Below, in pieces: positions 53,519-62,067 of a stretch of 64,000 nucleotides of DNA (within the stretch, counting starts at the first letter, position 1; the number at the start of each line of letters is the position of its first letter). A program made the translations under genes and the position numbers. The notes beneath the pieces are model-generated. The model made no database searches and was not told the origin of the DNA. It worked only from the letters and a program-made list of their open reading frames with translations. Source of the stretch: JABFRJ01 sp031374735 (GTDB lineage Bacteria > Pseudomonadota > Alphaproteobacteria > Rhizobiales > Hyphomicrobiaceae); assembly GCA_031374735.1 (NCBI GenBank), contig JANMGQ010000066.1, positions 5,810 to 69,809 of the forward strand, given 5' to 3'.

Positions 53519-53552
53519 TGCCGACCTCGCGAGGGGTCGGCATATTTTTTTG
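53519..53552 (+). terminator. strong intrinsic terminator
   Basis: An eight-pair stem, TGCCGACC (53519-53526) and GGTCGGCA (53535-53542), followed by TATTTTTTT. It lies about 35 bases after the stop of the pilus-assembly domain gene and ends that transcript before the PaaG-like gene. Confidence 0.85.
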
Positions 53553-53613
53553 GTTTTGCATTTGCCCGTGCCGGGGCAGTAGAGGACATGGACCCCCGCA
53601 CGGAGTGTTGCCC

Positions 53614-54396
53614 ATGGACCAGCCGATCCTCGTTACCAAAACCGACGGCTATCACGTCGTCACGTTCAACCGGCCGGACAAGCTCAATGCGTTCACAGAG
53701 CGTATGAACCTGGACATTCAGGCGGCGCTCGATGCAGCTGACGCGGATCCCGCGTGTCGCGCCGTACTGATCACGGCAAACGGCCGAGCCTTCACTGCCG
53801 GGCAAGACCTTGCAGCAGCAGCAGCAGGTGGCAGGGGCAAGACACGCGATACCCTCGACCGGCTTTACAACCCCATCATCACGCGCATCGCCCAGTTCCG
53901 CATGCCGATTGTGTGTGCGGTCAACGGCATCGCGGCGGGCGCGGGTCTGAACATCGCGCTCGGCTGCGATATCGTCATTGCGGGGCGTTCTGCCAAGTTC
54001 CTGCAACCGTTTTCAAAGATCGCGCTAGTGCCGGATGCGGGTGGCACATGGTTCTTGCCGCGCCTCGTTGGGCCGGCGCGCGCGCGCGCCCTTGCCTTGC
54101 TCGCCGAGACGATCACTGCCGAGCGGGCGCTGGAGTTCGGCCTGATCTGGCAGGTGGTCGATGACGACAAGCTGCTCGAGGAGGCGACAGCGTTGACGCG
54201 ACGCCTCGCGAGCGGGCCCACGCGGGCCTATGCGGCCATCAAGCAGGCGCTGCACGCGGCTGAGAGCAATACGCTGCAAAGCCAACTCGACCTCGAACGA
54301 GATTTGCAAGTCCAGTTGGCCGCCGAGCCCGACAGCCACGAGGCGATCACAGCATTTCTCGAAAAGCGCGCGCCGAAATACACGGGGCGTGCGTGA
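53614..54396 (+). CDS. enoyl-CoA hydratase/isomerase, PaaG-like
   Basis: A 260-residue crotonase-fold protein. VVTFNRPDKLNAFTERM at the N terminus, then FTAGQDLAAA, and NGIAAGAGLNIALGCDIVIA for the oxyanion hole match PaaG (2-(1,2-epoxy-1,2-dihydrophenyl)acetyl-CoA isomerase) and related isomerases. The conserved GQDL aspartate of PaaG is present. ATG at 53614 is used; a longer frame from 53518 would start inside the terminator. Its TGA overlaps the ATG of the PaaI-like thioesterase gene (TGATG). Other paa genes are missing. Confidence 0.85.
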   Translation: MDQPILVTKTDGYHVVTFNRPDKLNAFTERMNLDIQAALDAADADPACRAVLITANGRAFTAGQDLAAAAAGGRGKTRDTLDRLYNPIITRIAQFRMPIVCAVNGIAAGAGLNIALGCDIVIAGRSAKFLQPFSKIALVPDAGGTWFLPRLVGPARARALALLAETITAERALEFGLIWQVVDDDKLLEEATALTRRLASGPTRAYAAIKQALHAAESNTLQSQLDLERDLQVQLAAEPDSHEAITAFLEKRAPKYTGRA

Positions 54397-54821
54397 TGGG
54401 CGGGGCAGGAAACGACACCGCACGGCGGTCAGCCGATGCCATGTGGGCTGAAGATCGCGCCTGTCAGCATTTGAACATGCGCATCGATGCAATCGCCGCG
54501 GGCGAGGCGACACTCTCGATGCTGGTGACGGACGCCATGACCAACGGTCACGGACTGTGTCACGGCGGCTATATCTTCATGCTCGCCGATAGTGCCTTCG
54601 CTTATGCCTGCAACAGCTATGGCCAGCGCACGGTCGCGCAGCAGTGCAACATCGCGTTCATCGCGCCGGGACGTCTTGGCATGCGTCTGTCAGCCGAGGC
54701 CAAGGAGCGCCAGCGCGCGGAGCGGTCCGGCATCTACGACGTTACCGTGCGCGATGAGAGCGGCGCCGTGATCGCGGAGTTTCGGGGCTTTTCGCGCTCC
54801 ATTCCCGGTTCGCTGATTTGA
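54396..54821 (+). CDS. PaaI-family hydroxyphenylacetyl-CoA thioesterase
   Basis: A 141-residue hotdog-fold thioesterase. NGHGLCHGGYIFMLADSAFA is the PaaI signature, with the catalytic aspartate in the LADSAF helix and the HGG motif; VAQQCNIAFIAPG follows. PaaI removes CoA from ring-hydroxylated phenylacetyl-CoA dead-end products. The ATG shares its A with the stop of the PaaG-like gene. The pair suggests handling of an arylacetyl-CoA. Confidence 0.88.
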   Translation: MGGAGNDTARRSADAMWAEDRACQHLNMRIDAIAAGEATLSMLVTDAMTNGHGLCHGGYIFMLADSAFAYACNSYGQRTVAQQCNIAFIAPGRLGMRLSAEAKERQRAERSGIYDVTVRDESGAVIAEFRGFSRSIPGSLI

Positions 54822-54831
54822 GTCGGATCGC

Positions 54832-55170
54832 ATGAGCACGTCCCGATCATCGGCAGTTTCCATCGACCAGATTGCGAACACGCTCGCGAGATGTACGCCG
54901 CTATTTCAAGCTCTCGGCGAGCCCGCACGCCAACAGATCATCCTGATGTTGGCTGAAACCGAAGAGCTCAACGTCTCTGAGATCGCGGGCCGGATGGACC
55001 TGTCTCGGCCTGCGATTTCGCATCATTTGAAGGTTCTGCGCGCGGCGGACCTGGTCACGGCGCGGCGCGAAGGCACGGAAAATTTCTACAAGCTGACGAT
55101 GGAAGACGCGCTCGAACTGCTGGCGCGCTTCGTGTCCGAGGTGGAGGCCTGCACGCCCGAAGCGGAGTGA
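54832..55170 (+). CDS. ArsR-family transcriptional regulator
   Basis: A 112-residue winged-helix protein. ALGEPARQQIILMLAETEEL, then ISEIAG-like NVSEIAGRMDLSRPAISHHL (recognition helix) and RREGTENFYKLTME (wing) are ArsR motifs. No metal-binding ELCVCDL motif is present, so it probably does not sense arsenite; it may respond to a small organic effector or redox. It starts ten bases after the thioesterase gene and about 105 bases before the molybdenum hydroxylase, and may regulate them. Confidence 0.85.
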   Translation: MSTSRSSAVSIDQIANTLARCTPLFQALGEPARQQIILMLAETEELNVSEIAGRMDLSRPAISHHLKVLRAADLVTARREGTENFYKLTMEDALELLARFVSEVEACTPEAE

Positions 55171-55275
55171 AGGTTGCGCTTTTGTGTGCAATCCTGAGTG
55201 ATTTTATTGGTTGATTTTGATCGACCAACGCGTCAAGAGGGGGCAATTGCAACGCACCATAGGGACAACTGCCGC

Positions 55276-57966
55276 ATGGTTTCGTTCACGCTCAACGGCG
55301 CACCCTTCACAGTTGAAATTCCCATCGAAACGCCACTTGTCGATGTCATTCGCGATCACGCCAAGATGACAGGCACGAAGCAGGCCTGCGGCGCGGGTGT
55401 GTGCGGGGCGTGCACGGTGCAGGTCGATGGCCACGCGGTCGTCAGTTGTTTGATGCCGGTCGGCCACGTGAACGGCAAAGCCGTCGTCACCGTCGAGGGC
55501 CTGGGCGAGGCCAAGCTAGGCCAGAATATTCTGCACCCCGTGCAGAAGGCTTTCATGGCCGAAGATGCGCTGCAATGCGGCTTCTGCACGCCGGGCTTTG
55601 TCGTCGCGGCGTCAGCGTTTCATGATGCGTGGCGTGCAAAACATGGCACAGCAAAGCCGTCTGAGAGCGATATCGCATCGGCACTCGCAGGCCACTTGTG
55701 CCGGTGTGGAGCGTATCCCGGCATCTATCGCGCCGTCGCCGCCGCCTGCGAAGGCCGCCATGACGGAGACGCTCACGCATCGCCACGCTACGAGGCGCAC
55801 GATAAAGTCACCGGCGCCGCCAAGTACACCGTCGACAAGGTTCTGGACGGCCAACTCTACGGCCTCGTCCTGCGCTCGCCGCACGGACACGCTGATGTGA
55901 CGGCGCTTGATGTGGCGCCGGCGCTCGCAATTGCGGGTGTCAAAGCTGCCGTGTCGATGCTCGGGACCGACAAAACGGTGCGCTATGTGGGACAGGCCGT
56001 CGCGGCTGTAGCCGCCGTTGATCGTGCGACGGCCGAGAAAGGGCTGGCGGCGATCCGCGTCAGCTATGCTCGCAAGTTCGTGTTGTCCTCAGCTGCGGCT
56101 GCGCGAATGACTGACAGCCCGAAACTTTATGCGGGTCTGTTCAAGCCCGCGCCGAACAGCGCGGAAGGACCCGCGCTGCCGATGCCCTGGAGTGGCAATC
56201 GGCGTGGTCCAGCGTCTGCGTTTTCACTCGCCAGAGGCCGCGCGAAAAGTGAACTTGCTGCCGCTGCAGCTCGCAATGATCCGTTGCTGGTGACAGGCAC
56301 CTATCGCAATGCCGGCCAAAGCCACACGTGCCTTGAGCCGCACGCCGCTATCATCGATCATCAGGGCAGCAAAATCGTCGCCCACGTGTCATCGCAAGCG
56401 ATCCAGTTTGCGACCGGGCAAATCGCCAAGACGTCTGGTGTCAAGGACGTGACGGGCCATGCCGAACATGTCGGCGGCGGTTTCGGCTCAAAGGTTGGCC
56501 TTGGCATCGAAAGTCACATCGCGCTCGCGCTGTCGAAGGCCGCAGGCAAGCCCGTGCGCATCGCCTATGATCGCGCTGAAGAACTGTCCGTCGCCGGGCA
56601 TCGCCCGGAAACCGAAATCGAGATTAAGCTGCTGGCGAGCAAGGACGGCAGGCTCGACGCGCTGTCGGTGCGCACACACTCGAATGCCGGTGTCGCCATC
56701 AATTCCACGGTCTCTGGTCTCGCGCGGCTCGTCTACACCGCGGGTTCGAAAGAGTTGATCGATTGGGATGTGGTGACGAACACGCCGCCGGGTTCGCCGT
56801 TCCGGGCGCCTGGTGGACCGCCGCTCTGCTTCGCGCTGGAGCAGGCGATCGATGAAGCGGCCGTCAAGTTGGCAATCGACCCCATCGCACTGCGCCAGAG
56901 GTGGGACCAAGACCCAAATCGCCAGCGCCTCTACACGTGGGCCAAGGGTCTCGACGCCTGGCGCGAGCGCGGCGACGCCGGCCGTGAGACCGGCCGCTTC
57001 CGGCGCGGCATCGGCGTTGCCGCTGGCAACTGGCTCTACTTCGTGCAGGGTAACACTGAAGTTGAGATTGGCGTGCGCAAAGGCAAACTGTTCGTCGCGT
57101 GCGGCACTCAGGACATTGGCCAGGGCTCGCGCACTGTCCTGGCCGAGACGATGGCCACTGCATTTGCGGTGCCTGCGTCTTCAGTCGAGGTCGACATAGG
57201 GCGTTCGAATTTACCGACGGGTCCCATGGCGGCTGGCAGTCGATCGACGGCATCGTTGGTACCCGCTGTTATGGCCGCGGTCGAGATGCTGAAGGGGCGC
57301 TTGCGCCCGGGGGCGCGCGGTGCCGTTGGTGACAACGTGCCGTGGTCGGATCTGATTGCGGCGTCGGGTGATCTCCGCCTCAAGGCAGGCCGCCCCACCG
57401 ACAGCACGACGATCAACCCGAATGCGCCGCATCCGCTCAAGGCGGTCGGCTTCATCGGCACGGCCTTTGATTGGATGCTGCGCAACTTCGCCCACATCGA
57501 CACAGGTCGCGGGGTTGCGGGCGCTGTCCAGATCGCCGATGTCGAAGTCGACACGTGGCTCGGCAAGACGCGTGTGCGCCGCTTCTATTCCGGCCTCACC
57601 GTCGGCAAACCCCATGTGCGTCGCTTGGCCGAAAACCAAGCCGAGGGCTCAATCATCCAAGGCATCGGCTACGCCCTGTATGAAGAGCGCGCCTATGATC
57701 CGGCCAACGCCAATGTGTTGTCGGCTGGTTTCGACGACTATCGCATTCCTGGCATCGGCGACACGCCTGAAATGCATGTCCACTTCGACGAGAAAGGTTT
57801 CGAGCATGTGCCTGGCGGCGCGGTCGGTATCGGTGAAATCGCGACGCTGCCCGTCGCAGCCGCGATCGCCAACGCGGTGTACAACGCCACGGGTTTCCGC
57901 CCCTACGAAGCGCCGATCCGCCCGGATCGGCTGCTCGCCGGCCTCGACATGATGCGGAGGGCATGA
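55276..57966 (+). CDS. xanthine dehydrogenase-family hydroxylase, [2Fe-2S] and molybdenum subunits fused
   Basis: An 896-residue fusion. Residues 1-165 are the FeS subunit: CGAGVCGACTVQVDGHAVVSC binds the plant-type cluster, and CGFCTPGF with GHLCRCGAYPGI the second cluster. From about residue 175 the molybdopterin-binding subunit follows, with HVGGGFGSKVG, FRAPGGPPLCFALEQ, GTQDIGQGSRTV and GGAVGIGEIATLPV, the last holding the active-site glutamate. Members hydroxylate aldehydes, purines or aromatic rings. ATG at 55276 is used. The FAD subunit follows after three bases. The two domains are more often on separate genes. Confidence 0.85.
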   Translation: MVSFTLNGAPFTVEIPIETPLVDVIRDHAKMTGTKQACGAGVCGACTVQVDGHAVVSCLMPVGHVNGKAVVTVEGLGEAKLGQNILHPVQKAFMAEDALQCGFCTPGFVVAASAFHDAWRAKHGTAKPSESDIASALAGHLCRCGAYPGIYRAVAAACEGRHDGDAHASPRYEAHDKVTGAAKYTVDKVLDGQLYGLVLRSPHGHADVTALDVAPALAIAGVKAAVSMLGTDKTVRYVGQAVAAVAAVDRATAEKGLAAIRVSYARKFVLSSAAAARMTDSPKLYAGLFKPAPNSAEGPALPMPWSGNRRGPASAFSLARGRAKSELAAAAARNDPLLVTGTYRNAGQSHTCLEPHAAIIDHQGSKIVAHVSSQAIQFATGQIAKTSGVKDVTGHAEHVGGGFGSKVGLGIESHIALALSKAAGKPVRIAYDRAEELSVAGHRPETEIEIKLLASKDGRLDALSVRTHSNAGVAINSTVSGLARLVYTAGSKELIDWDVVTNTPPGSPFRAPGGPPLCFALEQAIDEAAVKLAIDPIALRQRWDQDPNRQRLYTWAKGLDAWRERGDAGRETGRFRRGIGVAAGNWLYFVQGNTEVEIGVRKGKLFVACGTQDIGQGSRTVLAETMATAFAVPASSVEVDIGRSNLPTGPMAAGSRSTASLVPAVMAAVEMLKGRLRPGARGAVGDNVPWSDLIAASGDLRLKAGRPTDSTTINPNAPHPLKAVGFIGTAFDWMLRNFAHIDTGRGVAGAVQIADVEVDTWLGKTRVRRFYSGLTVGKPHVRRLAENQAEGSIIQGIGYALYEERAYDPANANVLSAGFDDYRIPGIGDTPEMHVHFDEKGFEHVPGGAVGIGEIATLPVAAAIANAVYNATGFRPYEAPIRPDRLLAGLDMMRRA

Positions 57967-57969
57967 GCG

Positions 57970-58887
57970 ATGACCGTGCACAACGATATGGCGCCCGAGT
58001 GGCTCGCCGGCGGTACGGACCTGCTCGAGCGCCGCCGACACGGCCTCTCGCGCGGCCCCGTGAAGCCGTTGCCGCAGGACGCGCGTCTCGGCGCCGTGAC
58101 TTGGCGTGCCGATGGCGGTGCCACGATTGGAGCCGGTGTGACCGTTGCGGCGATCGCGGCTGATGCGCGCCTTGCGGCGGCCTATGGCGGTCTGACAGGC
58201 GCTGCTGGCGATCTCGCGACGCCAGAAATCCGCCACGTCGCGACGCTTGGCGGCAACATCGCCCAGCGCTCGCGCTGCTGGTACTATCGCAGCCCCGACA
58301 TCGCCTGCTTGAAAAAGGGTGGCAGCGCTTGTCCGGCGCGGACGGGCAATCACCTCTATGGTGTTGTCTTCGACCTCGGCCCCTGTGTGGCGCCACATCC
58401 CTCGACGCTGGCTGCCGCATTGTTTGCCTACGACGCGCGCGTGACGACGACGGCACGGTCCAAGGCGTCGATGACGGATATCCTCGGCACGGGCAGCAAT
58501 GGCGCGCACGACCATCAGCTGGCGCCTGACGAAGCCATCATCGAGATCATGCTGCCCGCCCCGCTGGCCGGGGAACGTGGCCACTACAAGCGGGCCATCG
58601 GGCGGGCGCAGTCGGAATGGCCGCTCGTTGAACTGGTCACGTGTTTGTGGATCGAGGGCGGTGTGTTGCGGCAGGCGCGTTTCGCAGCGGGCGGCATTGC
58701 GCCCGTGCCGATGCGTCTTCCAGCCGTCGAGGCAGCATTGGCTGGTGCCTCGCTGTCGTCGCTGCCGATTGCGGAAGCCCGCCGGCAGGTGGCGGTCGGC
58801 GCCAAACCATTGGCGATGACAGGCTATAAATTGACGTTGCTCGGAGGGCTCGTGGCAGACGCGCTGGAGCATCTGACCAAAACCTAG
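57970..58887 (+). CDS. FAD-binding subunit of the molybdenum hydroxylase, extra cysteine motif
   Basis: A 305-residue CoxM/XdhB-type flavin subunit. WLAGGTDLLERRRHG is the FAD pyrophosphate loop and HVATLGGNIAQRSRCWYYRS the second FAD motif. It is followed by CLKKGGSACPARTGNHLYG and LGPCVAPHP, so four cysteines lie in about 40 residues. Extra cysteines at this place bind a [4Fe-4S] cluster in 4-hydroxybenzoyl-CoA reductase and PaoB, so the same is likely here. A CO dehydrogenase flavoprotein C-terminal domain ends the protein. Transcribed with the fused subunit. Confidence 0.85.
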   Translation: MTVHNDMAPEWLAGGTDLLERRRHGLSRGPVKPLPQDARLGAVTWRADGGATIGAGVTVAAIAADARLAAAYGGLTGAAGDLATPEIRHVATLGGNIAQRSRCWYYRSPDIACLKKGGSACPARTGNHLYGVVFDLGPCVAPHPSTLAAALFAYDARVTTTARSKASMTDILGTGSNGAHDHQLAPDEAIIEIMLPAPLAGERGHYKRAIGRAQSEWPLVELVTCLWIEGGVLRQARFAAGGIAPVPMRLPAVEAALAGASLSSLPIAEARRQVAVGAKPLAMTGYKLTLLGGLVADALEHLTKT

Positions 58888-58897
58888 AGGCGATAAA

Positions 58898-58922
58898 CCC
58901 GCCATGGACGGTCCATGGCGGG
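58898..58922. terminator. bidirectional hairpin after the molybdenum hydroxylase operon
   Basis: CCCGCCATGG (58898-58907) and CCATGGCGGG (58913-58922) form a ten-pair stem with a five-base loop. It lies 11 bases after the stop of the FAD subunit and 30 bases before the stop of the convergent DUF2147 gene. No T run follows, but the position between convergent genes suggests termination. Confidence 0.5.
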
Positions 58923-58951
58923 TCAAAGTGTTTCGAAATCGACGCGACCAC

Positions 58952-59314
58952 TCAGCGTGTCCAGGTTTCACCCTTGCAGAACACGACGGCAGCGCAGCCC
59001 TGCAAGTTGAGGGCTTTCGGGCCTTCCAGTGTGACCTTGCCGGAATAAGTCTTGCCGTCTTCGGTGTTGAGCAGGTCGCCAGCCCAGGTGTTGGCACCGG
59101 TCTTGTCGGCGCCCTTCATGATCACTTTGCCAACCGACTCTTTGTTCGAGGAGGCGATGACCTTGGCGCACAGCTTGCCGCCGCAGTCATAGAAATCAAC
59201 CTTCGTGCCGTTCGACGGGCGCGTCCAGGTGCCGAACGGGCTCGACTGGGCCAGGGCTGCGGTGGCGCCAAGGGCGAGCGTTGCGGCTGCGGCGGCGATC
59301 TTGAGCGTTTTCAT
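58952..59314 (-). CDS. DUF2147-like small secreted protein
   Basis: A 120-residue exported protein with a signal peptide (KIAAAAATLALGATAALA). The mature part, SPFGTWTRPSNGTKVDFYDC then GGKLCAKVIA, and AGDLLNTEDGKTYSGKVTLE, matches the DUF2147 beta-barrel-like family; four cysteines probably form two disulfides. The role is unknown. GAGGAGG lies nine bases before the ATG at 59314, which supports this start over the longer frame from 59422. Confidence 0.83.
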   Translation of the reverse strand: MKTLKIAAAAATLALGATAALAQSSPFGTWTRPSNGTKVDFYDCGGKLCAKVIASSNKESVGKVIMKGADKTGANTWAGDLLNTEDGKTYSGKVTLEGPKALNLQGCAAVVFCKGETWTR

Positions 59315-59457
59315 CAGGCGATTCCTCCTCTTGAACTTTTGCGGCCGAGCGGTGGATCCACCCATGCGCGCACACGCCATCGCTATGTGCGAGGCGTGCG
59401 GCATGATCATGGCCCAATTCATACGGAACGGGAAAGATGTTCCGCGCTCAGCGCGCG

Positions 59458-59490
59458 AAAAAAGGGGCCGGTGAACGTGTCACCGGCCCC
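59458..59490 (-). terminator. strong intrinsic terminator of rplS
   Basis: On the minus strand an eleven-pair GC-rich stem (59490-59480 with 59474-59464) with a five-base loop is followed by six T residues. It lies about 38 bases downstream of the rplS stop. Confidence 0.9.
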
Positions 59491-59528
59491 ACATATCTCT
59501 TAACCCGTCTCTTAACCCCGTCGCCCAA

Positions 59529-60224
59529 TCAGGCCTTGGCTGGCTCAGCTGTCGCTTCGGCCTCGGTGATCAACACCCGGGCCTTCTCGATCCAGCCGTC
59601 CTTCTCGATGGCGCCGTTCAGGTTCATCAGTTCGTCCACGTTTGCCAAATCCTCGTCCGAGAAATTGGCGATCTGGGCGTACTGGATGCAGTTGATTGCC
59701 GAGAGTTTGCCGGCCAGTTCCGCCGAAATGCCGGCGATCTTCGTGAGGTCGTCTGCGGCGCCCTTCGGCTTCTTGAAGCCTTTGAAAGCGGCGTTGAGCT
59801 TTTTCGCGCGCACGTCGGTACGTTCAAAGATGCGAGCGGCTTTACCGCGACGGCCACGCAGGTAGTACAACTTGGCGCGACGGACCTTGCCGCGGCGGAT
59901 GACTTCGATCTCAGCCACCATCGGCGAATAGATCGGGAACACGCGCTCGACGCCTTCGCCGTAGGAGATCTTGCGCACAGTGAAGCTCTCGTTGAAGCCT
60001 GCCCCCGAGCGCGAAATGCACACGCCTTCATAGGCCTGCAGGCGGAACGCGGCTTTCGGCGCGTCCTTCTTGGCGGCCTTCTTTTTGTCTTTCGGATCGG
60101 CCTCGGCGACTTCCTGCACGCGCACCATCACCTTGAGGGTGTCACCTGGCTGAAACTCGGGGATCCGACGCTGCGAAGTGATCTTGGCGATCTGCTCCGC
60201 CTCGATTTGTTGAATGATGTTCAC
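59529..60224 (-). CDS. rplS: 50S ribosomal protein L19 with insertion and C-terminal extension
   Basis: A 231-residue protein; ordinary L19 has about 115-125 residues. The core is clear: IIQQIEAEQIAKITSQRRIP, then FQPGDTLKVMVRVQE, FTVRKISYGEGVERVFPIYS and RRGKVRRAKLYYLRGRRGKA. Residues about 41-58 are a lysine/alanine-rich insertion (DPKDKKKAAKKDAPKAA). Residues 133-231 are an added tail whose part LTKIAGISAELAGKLSAINC with YAQIANFSDEDLANVDELMN looks like a helix-hairpin-helix module, as found on the end of L21 in related bacteria. The usual trmD neighbour is absent; the gene is followed by a strong terminator. Confidence 0.9.
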   Translation of the reverse strand: MNIIQQIEAEQIAKITSQRRIPEFQPGDTLKVMVRVQEVAEADPKDKKKAAKKDAPKAAFRLQAYEGVCISRSGAGFNESFTVRKISYGEGVERVFPIYSPMVAEIEVIRRGKVRRAKLYYLRGRRGKAARIFERTDVRAKKLNAAFKGFKKPKGAADDLTKIAGISAELAGKLSAINCIQYAQIANFSDEDLANVDELMNLNGAIEKDGWIEKARVLITEAEATAEPAKA

Positions 60225-60607
60225 TGTTGTTCATCCTTGCTTGGACATCATTGAGTGCAGAGGAGCTGGATGCGCAGTCAGACCGCCACTGTGAAACACA
60301 GCTGCGACCTGCGGCACCGCTCGTGCGGCCCGGAGGGGCAATCCCGATCTCTTGGGATTGAGCAGCCCTCTACGCGAACAGGCGAGCCTTGTCGAGAGTG
60401 GCGAGAGTGGCGAGAGTGGCGAGAGTGGCTGGAGGTGGTTGGAGGTAGTGGCTGGCTTGGGCGCACCATCACGGCTTCGCCCCTTAACATGTCAGCACAG
60501 ATGGCCTTTACAGCGCCCCGATCATCGCTAGGAATGCGCCCAGTCCGCAGTTCGAGGCGGACATAATGGCGCGACCTATCCAAGATCGCCACAGGGAGTG
60601 AAATCAG
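60225..60607. other. gap of about 380 bases between rplS and a binding-protein gene
   Basis: This divergent region must hold the rplS promoter and that of the sugar-type binding protein. The only visible structure is the 9-base tandem repeat at 60394-60429, followed by two copies of a TGGAGGT-type decamer. No gene is seen. Confidence 0.4.
60394..60429. repeat. tandem repeat, four copies of a 9-base unit
   Basis: GAGAGTGGC is repeated four times without change. The unit length is a multiple of three, but no coding frame with a start covers it. Copy number could vary by slippage and change spacing upstream of the binding-protein gene. Confidence 0.9.
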
Positions 60608-61993
60608 ATGACTTCGCTAAGACGAAAGGCCGGCGCTTGGCTGGCAGGGGTGGCCGCCGCCGCCCTGATCGCCGCAGGCCCAGCCTCGGCGCAGGAAAAG
60701 TTGAACGTCTGGTGGGTGAAGGGCTTCTACAAGGCCGAAGATGACGCCCTCTTTGAGGCGATCAAGAAATACGAAGCCAAGAGCGGCGTCAAAGTCGAGC
60801 TGTCGCAGTACCCGATCCAGGACATGATCCCAAAGGTCGTGGCTGCCCTCGATTCCGGCGCGACGCCTGATGTCGCCTACGCCGACACGTTCGACTTCCA
60901 GACCGCTGGCAAGTGGGCGTCCGAAGGCAAGCTCGAAGATCTGAGCTCGATCCTTGATCCCATGAAGGCCAAGTTCGCGCCAAACACCCTGTCGACGACC
61001 TTCCTCTACAACGAGAAGACCAAGAAGAAGGCCTACTACGCCTACCCCCTGAAACAGCAGACGATGCACATCCAGTATTGGAAAGATCTGCTGGAACAGG
61101 CCGGCTTCAAGGCCAGCGATATTCCCACGGACTGGAAGGGCTACTGGTCGTTCTGGTGCGATAAAGTGCAGCCAGGTATCCGCGCCAAAACGGGCAAGCG
61201 CGACTTCGGCATCGGCAACCCGATGGGCGTCGACTCAACCGACAGCTTCTATTCGTTCCTGACCTTCATGGACGCCTACGACGTGAAGCTCGTCGACGAT
61301 GACGGCAAGCTGCTGCTCGACGATCCCAAGGTCAAGGCCGGTCTTGTGTCAGCCATGACCGACTACACGCAGATCTATGCCAAGGGCTGCACACCGCCGT
61401 CCTCGACCTCGTGGAAAGATCCCGACAACAACGTCGCCTTCCACAATAAAACGACGGTCATGACGCACAACGCGACCATCTCGATCGCAGCCAAATGGCT
61501 CGATGACAGCAACAACGCCACGCTCACACCAGAGCAGCGCGAGACCGCCAAGAAGAACTACACCGAGCTGATCGCAACCGCCGGCTTCCCGAACCGGCCG
61601 GACGGCAAACCGATGCAGTACCGCGCGGCCGTCAAGGTCGGCGTGATCTTCGAGGCCGCCAAGAACAAGGCCAAGGCCAAGGAGTTCGTGTCGTTCCTAC
61701 TCGAGGAAGCAAACCTCTCGCCCTACGTTGAAGGCGCGCTCGGCCGCTGGTTCCCGGTCACCATCGAAGGCCAGAAGTCTGCCTTCTGGGATGGCGACCC
61801 ACATCGTAAAGCCGTGCGCGACCAGTTCGCCAACGGCACGGTCAACTTCGAGATGGTGCGCAACTATAAGTTCACCGTCGTCAACAACGAGAACGTCTGG
61901 GCCAAGGCCATGAACCGCGTGCTCAACGACAAAGTCACGGTCGAAGTGGCAATCGACGAGATGATTGCCCGCATCAAGGCCGTCGCGGGTTGA
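60608..61993 (+). CDS. ABC transporter substrate-binding protein, extracellular sugar (family 1) type
   Basis: A 461-residue periplasmic binding protein with a signal peptide (GVAAAALIAAGPASA). EKLNVWWVKGFYKAEDDALF at the start and FLLEEANLSPYVEGALGRWF near the end fit family 1 binding proteins (maltose or oligosaccharide type), with tryptophan and tyrosine rich clefts. GGGAG lies nine bases before ATG. No permease or ATPase genes follow; the next feature is an intergenic repeat. The ligand is unknown. Confidence 0.88.
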   Translation: MTSLRRKAGAWLAGVAAAALIAAGPASAQEKLNVWWVKGFYKAEDDALFEAIKKYEAKSGVKVELSQYPIQDMIPKVVAALDSGATPDVAYADTFDFQTAGKWASEGKLEDLSSILDPMKAKFAPNTLSTTFLYNEKTKKKAYYAYPLKQQTMHIQYWKDLLEQAGFKASDIPTDWKGYWSFWCDKVQPGIRAKTGKRDFGIGNPMGVDSTDSFYSFLTFMDAYDVKLVDDDGKLLLDDPKVKAGLVSAMTDYTQIYAKGCTPPSSTSWKDPDNNVAFHNKTTVMTHNATISIAAKWLDDSNNATLTPEQRETAKKNYTELIATAGFPNRPDGKPMQYRAAVKVGVIFEAAKNKAKAKEFVSFLLEEANLSPYVEGALGRWFPVTIEGQKSAFWDGDPHRKAVRDQFANGTVNFEMVRNYKFTVVNNENVWAKAMNRVLNDKVTVEVAIDEMIARIKAVAG

Positions 61994-62029
61994 TCGGCCT
62001 GCTGATTGTGAGCCTGCGCATGGTGTCCG

Positions 62030-62065
62030 CCCCAAAAGGTCGGGCACCATGTTGTTTTTGGGGGC
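62030..62065 (+). terminator. possible terminator hairpin after the sugar-type binding-protein gene
   Basis: CCCCAAAA (62030-62037) pairs with the TTTTTGGGGG around 62055-62064, around a loop of about 17 bases. It lies 37 bases after the stop, immediately before the intergenic repeat. The loop is long and no free T run follows, so the call is tentative. Confidence 0.35.
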
Positions 62066-62067
62066 TC

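Noticed and set aside
57649..59097. 482-codon minus-strand open frame opposite the molybdenum hydroxylase genes
   Set aside because: No motifs, Arg/Gly/His-rich, and fully covered by two well-supported genes on the plus strand.
60394..60429. Possible CRISPR-like repeat array
   Set aside because: The units are 9 bases and directly adjacent with no spacers; no cas genes are present.
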